Source of the DNA: Sphingomonas sp. BGYR3
Lineage (GTDB): Bacteria; Pseudomonadota; Alphaproteobacteria; Sphingomonadales; Sphingomonadaceae
Assembly: GCF_025153455.1 (NCBI RefSeq)
Contig: NZ_JANZNT010000001.1
Coordinates: 1,622,001 to 1,686,000 of the forward strand
Direction: 5' to 3'
DNA length: 64,000 bases
The notes below the pieces were generated by a model. That model did no database searches. It saw nothing but the letters and a program-made list of their open reading frames with translations, and was not told where the DNA came from. This document shows, in pieces, positions 1 through 7,911 of the stretch (position 1 is its first letter; each line of letters starts with the position of its first letter). The position numbers and the translations under genes are program-made.

Positions 1-732
1 CAGGCCGAACGTGCCGGCACCCGTGTCCCAGGTGTTCGACAGCAGCGCGGACATGGTGGGCGACGCCTGCTTGGCAAGATCGCCGTAATTCGCCTCAAGG
101 TTGAAGCCGCCGTGCAGGCCGCGCCGGTCGAACGGCAGGCGCGTGCGCAGATCGACGACACCCGACAGGCCGCCCTCGATCATTTCGGCGGTCAGGTTCT
201 TGGCGACGACGACCGAGCCGAGCAGTTCGGCAGGCACGTCCGCAAAGTTGATCGACTGTCCGCCGACGCCGGTGGAAAAGGTATCGCGGCCGTTGAATTC
301 GGACCGAACATAGCTGAGGCCGCGGATGACGACGCCGGACCCTTCGACCGAGAAGTGGTCGGGGTCGTTCGAACCGGCAAAGCGGTTGATCGAAACGCCG
401 GGGATGCGCTGCAGCGCTTCGGTCACCGACCGATCGGGCAGAGCGCCGATGTCCTGGGCGGTGATGGCGTCGACAACCGTGTCGGATCCGCGCTTGATCG
501 ACTGCGCATTGGCAAGGCTGGCACGAATGCCGGTCACGGTGATCACGTCATCGCCGGACGGCGCGTCCTGCGCGGCAGCGGCATCCGATTCGGCCGCAGC
601 ATCCTGTGCGAATGCGGGGGCCGCAGCAGCCATGGCGCAGATCGCCACCAGCGATGCACTTCCGCGCAGCAATTTCGCGATGTTGGATGGTGATTGAATT
701 TCAGACCGCAGACCGTCGCGATGACGCATCAT
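1..732 (-). CDS. TonB-dependent receptor, N-terminal part (cut by window edge)
   Basis: Outer-membrane receptor that imports a substrate, probably an oligosaccharide, using TonB energy. The frame is open from an ATG at 732 through the left edge, giving the first 244 codons. Residues 1-42 look like a signal peptide ending AFA|Q. A TonB box (DVITVTG) lies at 62-68, and a plug domain follows with typical words such as LPDRSVTEALQRIPGV and VIRGLSYVRSEFNGRDTF. This resembles the Caulobacter/Xanthomonas receptor type that pairs with halogenase-like genes. A GGGGGAG ribosome site precedes the start. It is divergent from the halogenase operon and probably shares its regulator. The barrel lies outside the window. 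Family call is firm; the substrate is inferred. Confidence 0.93.
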   Translation of the reverse strand, partial: MMRHRDGLRSEIQSPSNIAKLLRGSASLVAICAMAAAAPAFAQDAAAESDAAAAQDAPSGDDVITVTGIRASLANAQSIKRGSDTVVDAITAQDIGALPDRSVTEALQRIPGVSINRFAGSNDPDHFSVEGSGVVIRGLSYVRSEFNGRDTFSTGVGGQSINFADVPAELLGSVVVAKNLTAEMIEGGLSGVVDLRTRLPFDRRGLHGGFNLEANYGDLAKQASPTMSALLSNTWDTGAGTFGL

Positions 733-808
733 GCCCTCCCCCTGTGTTTTATACCCCGGCGCCACCAGTGCCCCTGATATGCGCTCAACTCAAATTGTTA
801 TCTGTTGA

Positions 809-822
809 TGGTAGCGTTAGCA
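809..822. promoter_or_regulatory. LacI-family operator-like site
   Basis: The 14-mer TGGTAGCGTTAGCA fits the CG-centred pattern TGnTAnCGnTAnCA of LacI/GalR operators. It is close to the xylan-type box described in Xanthomonas carbohydrate loci (from memory). It sits in the 268-bp divergent region between the receptor and halogenase genes, where a sugar-responsive repressor could control both. No LacI-type gene lies in the window, so the regulator would be further left or elsewhere. Confidence 0.5.
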
Positions 823-862
823 AGGGCCGATTCTACCATTATCTGAGAATGTGTGGCGACAT

Positions 863-876
863 TGACACAGTTGTCA
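863..876. promoter_or_regulatory. Short inverted repeat overlapping a TTGACA hexamer
   Basis: TGACA-CAGT-TGTCA is a perfect 5-bp inverted repeat in the same divergent region. It overlaps a consensus-like TTGACA at 862-867 pointing toward the halogenase genes. No convincing -10 hexamer follows at 17 bp. It may be a second regulator site or a promoter element. Evidence is weak. Confidence 0.25.
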
Positions 877-938
877 TACCGATTTGACGGACTTGCCCCA
901 TGGCGCTTACTCTCCATCAGGCTGCCGTGAAGACTGTT

Positions 939-1004
939 ATGAGTTATGCCGGCAAGCCAATGCAGCATAAGCGCAGCACGGTCGATGCCGGGGAGCAGGA
1001 ATGA
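939..1004 (+). CDS. Possible 21-residue leader ORF coupled to the first halogenase gene
   Basis: An ATG at 939 opens 21 codons whose TGA (1002-1004) overlaps the halogenase ATG at 1001 as ATGA. That is the same overlap used at the following junctions of this operon. The start has no strong ribosome site, and the peptide (begins MSYAGKPMQH) resembles nothing known to me. It may serve only to couple translation, or be chance. A good GGGGAG site for the halogenase lies inside it. Confidence 0.2.
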   Translation: MSYAGKPMQHKRSTVDAGEQE

Positions 1005-2527
1005 CGAAGCAGATCGAGCGGGTAGTCATTGTGGGTGGCGGCACGGCCGGCTGGATGACGGCGGCGGCGCTGTCCAGAATGCTGGCGCGGGACCGGACCC
1101 GCATCACCCTGATCGAATCCGACGCCATCGGTACGGTTGGTGTGGGAGAGGCGACCATCCCGCCCATCCTGACGTTCAACCAGATGCTTGGCATCAACGA
1201 GAACGAGTTCATCGCCGCGACGAACGGCACGTTCAAACTGGGGATCGAATTCGTCAACTGGGCGCGCCAGGGCGACCGCTATTTCCACCCGTTCGGCCAT
1301 TACGGCCATCCGGTGAACGGCGTTCCCTTTCACCAGCTTTACCTGCGCGAGCGGGCGCGCCGGCCGATGCCCGACATTTCCGCCTATTCGATGCCGTCGA
1401 TGGCAGCCGCGCACAACCGGTTCGCCCGCCCCGCGGCAACGGCACAGTCCATCGTCCGTGAAATGATCTATGCCTTTCACTTCGATGCCTCGCTCTATGC
1501 CCGGTTCCTGCGCGATTATTCGGAACGCGGCGGCGTCACCCGGATCGAAGGCCGGATCGTGGGCGCGCATCGCGATGGCGAAAGCGGCGACATCGCGTCG
1601 GTCCAGATGGAGAATGGCGAACGCATCGCGGGTGACTTGTTCGTTGATTGCTCGGGCTTTCGCGGGCTGCTGATCGAAGAGGCGCTGGGTGCGGGCTATG
1701 ACGATTGGAGCCACTGGCTGCCCTGCGACCGGGCCGTTGCGGTGCCCAGCGCGAATGTGGGGCCGCTGACGCCCTATACCCGATCGATCGCGCATTCGGC
1801 GGGATGGCAATGGCGGATTCCGCTGCAGCATCGGACCGGGAACGGCCATGTATTTTCGACTGCGCACATCAGCGAGGATGAGGCAACGGCGACCCTGCTG
1901 GCGAACCTGGAGGGCGAAGCACTGGCCGAGCCGCGAACCATCCGGTTCAAGACGGGGCGGCGGCGCAAGACATGGAGCCATAATGTCGTGGCGATCGGCC
2001 TGTCCGCCGGGTTCATCGAGCCGCTGGAATCGACCAGCATCCACTTGATCCAGACCGGGATTGCCCGGCTGATCGCCCTGTTCCCCGACACCGGGCGCAA
2101 CGATGTCGAGCGCGCCGAATATAACAAGGTGCTGCAGGATCAGTTCGAAGATCTGCGCGATTTCATCATCCTGCACTATCACGCCACCGAACGGGACGAT
2201 TCATCCTTCTGGAATTACATGCGCACCATGCCGATCCCGGAACCCCTGGCGCACAAGATGGCGTTGTTCCGGGGTCGCGGCCGCACGTTCCGGGATGGGT
2301 TCGAACTGTTCTCCCCCGCCAGCTGGGTCGCCGTGATGATGGGCCAGCGCCAGATGCCGACCGGCTATGATCCGGTCGCCGATGGGCTGGACGATGATGC
2401 GGTTGCCGCCATGCTCGAACGCTATCGGCAGGAGATCGCCGGCACGGTCGGCCAGCTTCCATCTCACGAAACCTTCATCGCCCGCATCCTGCAGCATCAG
2501 GGCATGCCGATGGACATGGCATCATGA
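1001..2527 (+). CDS. Flavin-dependent tryptophan-halogenase-family protein 1
   Basis: A 508-residue FAD/FADH2-dependent halogenase-family enzyme. It has the dinucleotide motif GGGTAGW at residues 12-18 and the WxWxIP signature at 269-274 that marks true halogenases against ordinary monooxygenases. The lysine matching PrnA Lys79 is present (TFKLG, Lys79), as is the glutamate of EPLESTS at about 343. Family knowledge: relatives beside TonB receptors (BrvH type) halogenate indole-like compounds in vitro, but their natural substrate is unknown and may be linked to imported carbohydrate. The start has a GGGGAG site 5-6 bases upstream. The gene overlaps the next by 4 bases. Family is sure; substrate is unknown. 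Confidence 0.92.
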   Translation: MTKQIERVVIVGGGTAGWMTAAALSRMLARDRTRITLIESDAIGTVGVGEATIPPILTFNQMLGINENEFIAATNGTFKLGIEFVNWARQGDRYFHPFGHYGHPVNGVPFHQLYLRERARRPMPDISAYSMPSMAAAHNRFARPAATAQSIVREMIYAFHFDASLYARFLRDYSERGGVTRIEGRIVGAHRDGESGDIASVQMENGERIAGDLFVDCSGFRGLLIEEALGAGYDDWSHWLPCDRAVAVPSANVGPLTPYTRSIAHSAGWQWRIPLQHRTGNGHVFSTAHISEDEATATLLANLEGEALAEPRTIRFKTGRRRKTWSHNVVAIGLSAGFIEPLESTSIHLIQTGIARLIALFPDTGRNDVERAEYNKVLQDQFEDLRDFIILHYHATERDDSSFWNYMRTMPIPEPLAHKMALFRGRGRTFRDGFELFSPASWVAVMMGQRQMPTGYDPVADGLDDDAVAAMLERYRQEIAGTVGQLPSHETFIARILQHQGMPMDMAS

Positions 2528-4059
2528 GGCCGGATCGCATCCGCCGGGTGGTCATCGTCGGCGGCGGCACCGCCGGCTGGATGACCGCCGCCGCCATGGC
2601 ACAGGTGATGGGCAGCCTCCCCGACCTGACCATCGAACTGGTGGAATCCGACGCGATCGGCACGGTCGGCGTGGGCGAGGCGACGATCCCGCAGATCACG
2701 TTGTTCAACGACCTGCTGGGCCTGGACGAAATCCAGTTCATGCGGGAGACGAACGCGACCTACAAACTGGGGATCGAATTCGTCGACTGGCGCCGGATCG
2801 GCCATCGTTACATCCACCCGTTCGGCACCTATGGCATCGACATGATGGGGATCGAGTTCCACCATCATTGGCTGAAGGGGCGGATGCTGGGCGACACGTC
2901 CGAGCTTGATGACTATTCAATGTCGGTCGTCGCCGCGCGCAATTCCAAGTTTCTGCGGCCACAGCCCGAAGCGCGCAATTCGCCGGTTTCAAAGATCGCC
3001 TACGCGTTTCAGTTCGATGCCGGCCTCTACGCCCGCTTCCTGCGCCGCTTTTCCGAAGCGCGCAGCGTGACCCGGACCGAGGGGCGGATCACCCGGGTAA
3101 ACCAGCATCCGGAATCGGGGTTCATCACCGCAGTCGTGCTGGAGGACGGGCGCGAAATCGCGGGCGACCTGTTCATCGACTGCTCCGGCTTTCGCTCGAT
3201 GCTGCTGGGTGAGACGCTGGGCGTGGGCTATGAGGACTGGACCCGCTGGCTGCCGTGCGACCGGGCAATGGCCGTGCCGTGCGAAAGCTCCGGCGACCAG
3301 CAACCGATCACGCGATCCACGGCACGCACTGCTGGCTGGCAATGGCGCATCCCGCTGCAGCATCGCACCGGCAACGGTTATGTCTATTCCAGCGCCCATA
3401 TCAGCGATGACGAGGCGGCGGCGACGCTGCTTGCCCATCTCGACGCGCCTGCCCTGGCCGACCCGAAACCGATCCGTTTCACCGCCGGGCATCGCCATCG
3501 TTCCTGGGAGAAGAACGTGGTGGCGATGGGCCTTGCCGGCGGTTTCCTGGAACCGCTGGAATCGACCAGCATCCACCTGATCCAGTCTGGGATTGCGCGG
3601 CTGATGTCCCTGTTCCCGACACAGGGTTTTCATCAGCAGGAAATTGATCGGTACAATCGCGGATCGGTGAAGGAATATCTGGATATCCGCGATTTCCTGA
3701 TCCTGCATTACAAGGCGACGGAGCGGGACGATTCCGATTTCTGGCGCTATTGCCGCACGCTGACCCCGCCCGAGGGGTTGCAGGAAAAGCTCGCCATGTT
3801 CCGGTCCAACGGCCGGGTGTTCCGCGAGCATGAGGAATTGTTCACCGAAACCAGCTGGCTGTCCGTCATGGTGGGTCAGGGGATCGAGGCTGGCGGCTAT
3901 CACCCGGCCGCCGACCTGTTGCCGGATGCCGAAACGCTGAAACGGCTCCATCACATTCGCGCGATCATTGCCGACACCGCCGACCGGATGCCCACCCAGC
4001 GCGACTTCCTGATTGCCGAGGGGAGCGCATCGGGCGAGGTGCTGCGCAAGGCATCGTGA
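2524..4059 (+). CDS. Flavin-dependent tryptophan-halogenase-family protein 2
   Basis: A 511-residue paralogue of the preceding gene, starting inside its stop (ATGA overlap). It keeps the GGGTAGW nucleotide-binding motif near residue 13, the lysine of ATYKLG (Lys81), WQWRIP at 272-277 and the catalytic-type glutamate at 346 in EPLESTS. Both copies therefore look catalytically competent. The pair probably arose by tandem duplication and diverged, since similarity runs throughout but many surface residues differ. Such duplicates are common in sphingomonad and Caulobacter TonB-receptor loci. Translational coupling suggests co-production with the cupin-like protein. The substrate is not deducible from sequence. 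Confidence 0.92.
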   Translation: MRPDRIRRVVIVGGGTAGWMTAAAMAQVMGSLPDLTIELVESDAIGTVGVGEATIPQITLFNDLLGLDEIQFMRETNATYKLGIEFVDWRRIGHRYIHPFGTYGIDMMGIEFHHHWLKGRMLGDTSELDDYSMSVVAARNSKFLRPQPEARNSPVSKIAYAFQFDAGLYARFLRRFSEARSVTRTEGRITRVNQHPESGFITAVVLEDGREIAGDLFIDCSGFRSMLLGETLGVGYEDWTRWLPCDRAMAVPCESSGDQQPITRSTARTAGWQWRIPLQHRTGNGYVYSSAHISDDEAAATLLAHLDAPALADPKPIRFTAGHRHRSWEKNVVAMGLAGGFLEPLESTSIHLIQSGIARLMSLFPTQGFHQQEIDRYNRGSVKEYLDIRDFLILHYKATERDDSDFWRYCRTLTPPEGLQEKLAMFRSNGRVFREHEELFTETSWLSVMVGQGIEAGGYHPAADLLPDAETLKRLHHIRAIIADTADRMPTQRDFLIAEGSASGEVLRKAS

Positions 4060-5072
4060 CCACCCTGCCCTCGCCCACGCCGATCCGCGAGCTTGCGGGC
4101 GTCGATCGCGCCCGGTTCATTTCGGAGATCCAGCCGGCCGGACAGCCCGTCGTCCTGCGCGGCCATGCAGAACACTGGCCGGCGGTCCGCGCGGCCAGGC
4201 AATCCGACGAGGCGCTGGCCGAAATCTTCGCCGCGCACCACCCGCAGCGTCCCGTTCAGGTGCTGGTCGGCGCACCGGAAATCGAAGGACGTTTTTTCTA
4301 CACGCCCGATTATCGCGGCCTCAATTTTACCCGCGGTGAAATCGGCCTTGAGGCATTTTTCGAGCGGCTGTTGAACGATCGGGCGCTGGAAGCCCCCTTT
4401 TCCATCGCGGTCCAGTCCGAAATCCTCGACGAATTGATGCCCGGTTTCGTTGCCGACCATCAAAGCCCGCTGCCGCCGACCGGCACCCCGGCGCGCGCGT
4501 GGATCGGCAACCGCATCCGCGTGTCGCCGCATTACGACCTGATGGAAAACATCGGCATCGTCGTTGCCGGGCGGCGGCGCTTCACCCTGTTTCCGCCCGA
4601 TCAGGCCCGCAATCTCTATCTTGGCCCCATCGAGCTTACCCCCGCCGGAACGCCGGTCAGCCTGGTCGATACCGTTGCGCCGGATCTGGTCCGCTTTCCC
4701 CGCTATGCAGAGGCGGCATCCATGGCCCAGTCGGCGGTGCTGGAACCGGGCGATGCGATCTATATCCCGTTCCATTGGTGGCATGGGGTCGAATCGCTGG
4801 AACGGTTCAACCTGTTGGTCAATTACTGGTGGAATGCCGGGCGGCGGGACCTGCCCAATCCCTATGGCGCGTTGATGCACGCCCTGATCGCGCTGCGCCA
4901 GTTGCCGCCGGATCAGCGGGCGGCGTGGCGGCACAGTTTCATGCACCTGGTGTTCGACGATGATGTGGCGGACCATCTGCCCCGCGCCGCCCGCGGCGTG
5001 CTGGGCGATGCGGATGCAGAGATGATGCAGCGGATGCGCGCCACGCTGCGCCAGATGCTGGGCCAGCTTTGA
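4056..5072 (+). CDS. Cupin-like (JmjC-type, cupin_8) Fe(II)/2-oxoglutarate oxygenase-like protein
   Basis: A 338-residue protein that begins with GTG overlapping the upstream stop (GTGA). The C-terminal half has the double-stranded beta-helix metal triad of the cupin_8 family: HxD in SPHYDLMENI and a distal histidine in FHWWHGVES, with ALEPGDAIYIP-like spacing before it. Family knowledge: these resemble factor-inhibiting-HIF hydroxylases and recur next to TonB receptors and halogenase-like genes in polysaccharide loci. The role there has not been settled to my knowledge. No signal peptide is visible, so it is probably cytoplasmic. It is followed closely by the glycoside hydrolase gene. Confidence 0.85.
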   Translation: MTTLPSPTPIRELAGVDRARFISEIQPAGQPVVLRGHAEHWPAVRAARQSDEALAEIFAAHHPQRPVQVLVGAPEIEGRFFYTPDYRGLNFTRGEIGLEAFFERLLNDRALEAPFSIAVQSEILDELMPGFVADHQSPLPPTGTPARAWIGNRIRVSPHYDLMENIGIVVAGRRRFTLFPPDQARNLYLGPIELTPAGTPVSLVDTVAPDLVRFPRYAEAASMAQSAVLEPGDAIYIPFHWWHGVESLERFNLLVNYWWNAGRRDLPNPYGALMHALIALRQLPPDQRAAWRHSFMHLVFDDDVADHLPRAARGVLGDADAEMMQRMRATLRQMLGQL

Positions 5073-5098
5073 TCGATCGGGAACAGGAGCGCGGGACG

Positions 5099-6934
5099 AT
5101 GCGGGCGATTACCGGAATGCTGACTGCGATCATCGCCCTGTCGGCGCCCGCTCTGGTTCATGCCGAACCGGCCGACGCGCCTGCCATCCGCCTTAATCAG
5201 CACGCCGTGCTGGCAGCGCCGGGTCAGACCGCGATCCTGATCGCGCCGGAACAATCGCCCATCGACTGGCAACTGATCGATGCGGCCGGAAAGCGGGTGG
5301 CGAGCGGCAAGACGGCGGCGTTCGGCGCAGACCGGCATTCCGGCCAGAGCGTACATCGCATCACCTTCAATGCCGCCCGCCTGTCGGGGCCGGGATACCG
5401 GCTGACAGCGGGATCGGCGACAAGCCGGCCCTTTTCCGTTCGGCCCGCCCCATATGGTCCGCTGAAACGGGCGGCGTTCAACTTTTTCTACCAGCAGCGT
5501 GCCGGGGTGCCGATCGACGCGCGGTTCGCCGGCGGCGAACGCTGGGCGCGACCGGCGGGCCATGCCGGCGAAACGGCCAGCTGTGTCGGCGGACGCGACG
5601 AATTCGGCAACGACTGGCCGCGCTGCACATACCGACCCGATGTGTCGGGCGGATGATATGACGCGGGCGATCAGGGCAAATATGTCGTCAATGGCGGGAT
5701 CAGCGTCTGGACGCTGATGAACCTGTACGAACGTGCCAACCAACGGGGTGAGGCTCAGCCTTTTGGCGACAAGGGCGCGTTGATCCCCGAAAGCGGCAAC
5801 GACGTCGACGACCTGCTGGACGAGGCGCGGTTCGAGCTGGAATGGATGATGAAGATGCAGGTGCCCGCCGGCACCCGCCTGTCCGTTCCGGTCGGGCAAA
5901 AGCGGGCACAGGCCGGCCTTGCCTTCACGGAAATCGACGCGGGCGGGATGGCGCATCACAAGATGAGCGACGAAAACTGGACGCCGCTGCCCACGCCGCC
6001 GCACCTCGACACGGCAAAGCGTGTGCTGTTCCCGCCCTCGACCGCCGCGACGCTGAACCTGGCGGCGGTGACCGCGCAATGCGCCCGGCTGTGGCGGGGG
6101 ATCGATGCGGCCTTTGCCGATCGCTGCCTGGCATCGGCGCGGGCCGCCTGGGCCGCCGCGCGCCGCAATCCCGATGTCTATGCCATCGCGCCCTTTACCG
6201 GATCGGGCGGCTATGGTGACGGGACGCTGTCGGACGAATTCTTCTGGGCCGCCGCCGAACTGTTCGCCGCGACGGGCGATGCCGACGCCCGCGCGGTTGT
6301 TGAGGCATCGCCGCCGCTGACGGGTGAGCCGCTGTCGGAACCCGGCTGGGGATCGACCGCGACGCTGGGCGCGGTCACCCTAATGGTCAGCCGTCCCGCC
6401 CTGCGCGACGAACAGCGCGCGGCATTGCTGCGTGGGCTGACCGCCGGTGCCGACCGGTTCGTCAGTGACCGGCAGTCGGTTGGTTATGCCATTCCCTATG
6501 GCCCGGAAAGCCTGCCCTGGGGATCCAATTCCAACCTGCTGAACCGGGCAATGCTGCTGGGTCTGGCACACGACCTGACCGGACGCGAAGCCTATCGTCA
6601 GGGGGTCGTCGATGCGATGGACTATCTGCTCGGTCGCAACCCGCTCGACCAAAGCTATGTGTCCGGCTTTGGCGCGCGGCCGATGCAGCATCCCCATCAT
6701 CGCTTCTGGGCACCATCCGCCGACCCGGCGCTGCCTCCCCCGCCGCCCGGCGTGCTGTCCGGCGGGCCGAACAGCCGCCTTTCGTCGCCGGCAGGGCGCA
6801 AACTGGCGGGCAAATGCGTTCACCAGACCTGCTGGGCCGACGATATCGACGCGTATGAGCTGAACGAGGTCGCGGTAAACTGGAACGCGCCGCTGCTCTG
6901 GGTGGCCGCCTGGCTGGATGCTCCCCGCCGCTGA
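5099..6934 (+). pseudogene. GH9 family glycoside hydrolase (endoglucanase-like) with in-frame TGA
   Basis: The full frame is 612 codons from ATG 5099, which has an AGGAG site upstream. It has a signal peptide ending VHA, then a CelD_N-type Ig-like domain, then a GH9 catalytic domain. Codon 186 (5654-5656) is TGA exactly where GH9 enzymes have Trp in GGWYDAGD; the same frame then continues YDAGDQGKYVVNGG to 6934. Late GH9 landmarks are intact: HPHHR and YELNEVAVNWNAP, including the proton-donor glutamate. One base (TGG to TGA) explains the stop. A restart at ATG 5717 would lack both catalytic aspartates. It is therefore a recent nonsense allele, a sequencing error or, less likely, readthrough. 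The usual His/Tyr after DAGD is Gln here. Confidence 0.85.
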
Positions 6935-6963
6935 ATTACCGCTCTAGCATTATAACACACCCT

Positions 6964-6984
6964 TGATATCCTGCGCGAATATCA
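6964..6984. promoter_or_regulatory. Inverted repeat between promoter-like TATAAC and the ABC operon RBS
   Basis: TGATAT-N9-ATATCA lies just before the AGGGGGA ribosome site of the ABC ATPase gene and after a TATAAC hexamer at 6951-6956. The placement suits a repressor operator, for example of the GntR/PadR kind that often control small ABC exporters. No such regulator gene is nearby. The -35 element is not convincing. Confidence 0.35.
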
Positions 6985-6996
6985 GGGGGATTCGTG

Positions 6997-7896
6997 ATGC
7001 TCGAACTCAACAATGTCACCCATACCTATCCGAACGGTACGCGGGCGCTGGACGGGGTAACGCTGTCCATCCCCAAGGGGATGTTCGGCCTGCTTGGCCC
7101 CAATGGCGCCGGCAAGTCGACGTTGATGCGGACCATCGCTACGCTTCAGTCGCCCAGTACGGGCAGCATCACTTTTGGTGCCATCGACGTTCTGAAACAG
7201 CCAGAGGCGCTGCGCCGCACGCTTGGGTATCTGCCGCAGGATTTCGGCGTTTATCCGCGCGTCTCGGCCTATGACATGCTGGATCACATGGCGGTGCTGA
7301 AGGGCGTGGCCAATGCGCGGGAACGCAAGGAAACGGTCGAGACGCTGCTCAATCAGACCAATTTGTGGAAGTTCCGCAAAAAGGCGATTGCCGGTTTTTC
7401 GGGCGGGATGCGTCAACGCTTCGGCATTGCCCAGGCGCTGATCGGCAACCCCGAACTGATCATTGTCGACGAACCGACTGCGGGGCTTGATCCGGAGGAG
7501 CGCAACCGCTTCCTCAACCTGCTTGCCGAAATCGGAGAAAACGTCGTCATCATCCTGTCGACGCACATCGTCGAGGATGTGGCCGACCTGTGCCCGCGCA
7601 TGGCGGTGCTGGCCGATGGCCGCATCCAGCTGGAAGGCGCACCGCTCGACCTGATCGATCGTTCGCGCGGCACCATCTGGGCCAAGACCATCGCCCGGAC
7701 CGAACTGGACGAGCACAAGGCACGGTACGAGGTGATCTCGACGCGGCTGTTCGCAGGACGGACGATCATCCACATCCTGTCGCCGAGCGATCCCGGCGAT
7801 GGCTTCGCCGCAGTGTCGGGCGGGCTGGAGGATGTCTATTTCTCCACCCTGGCGAAATCGCGCCGCGCCGCCTCGCCTGTGCCCGCAGCCGCCTGA
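6997..7896 (+). CDS. ABC transporter ATP-binding protein
   Basis: A 299-residue ATPase. It has Walker A GPNGAGKS at residues 34-41, an ABC signature FSGGMRQR, and Walker B LIIVDEPTAGLD, with a C-terminal extension of about 90 residues. ATG 6997 is preferred over GTG 6994 because AGGGGGA lies 7 bases upstream of it. It is followed 15 bases later by a gene for a fused permease/M1 aminopeptidase, its evident membrane partner. The transported substrate is unknown. The nearest architectures are multidrug/lipid-type exporters of the CcmA/NatA group. Confidence 0.92.
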   Translation: MLELNNVTHTYPNGTRALDGVTLSIPKGMFGLLGPNGAGKSTLMRTIATLQSPSTGSITFGAIDVLKQPEALRRTLGYLPQDFGVYPRVSAYDMLDHMAVLKGVANARERKETVETLLNQTNLWKFRKKAIAGFSGGMRQRFGIAQALIGNPELIIVDEPTAGLDPEERNRFLNLLAEIGENVVIILSTHIVEDVADLCPRMAVLADGRIQLEGAPLDLIDRSRGTIWAKTIARTELDEHKARYEVISTRLFAGRTIIHILSPSDPGDGFAAVSGGLEDVYFSTLAKSRRAASPVPAAA

Positions 7897-7911
7897 TCCG
7901 GAGAAAGCCCG

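Noticed and set aside
5654..5656. Selenocysteine or programmed readthrough at the GH9 TGA
   Set aside because: GH9 enzymes use Trp here, no SECIS-like hairpin was noticed directly after it, and a single TGG to TGA change is simpler.
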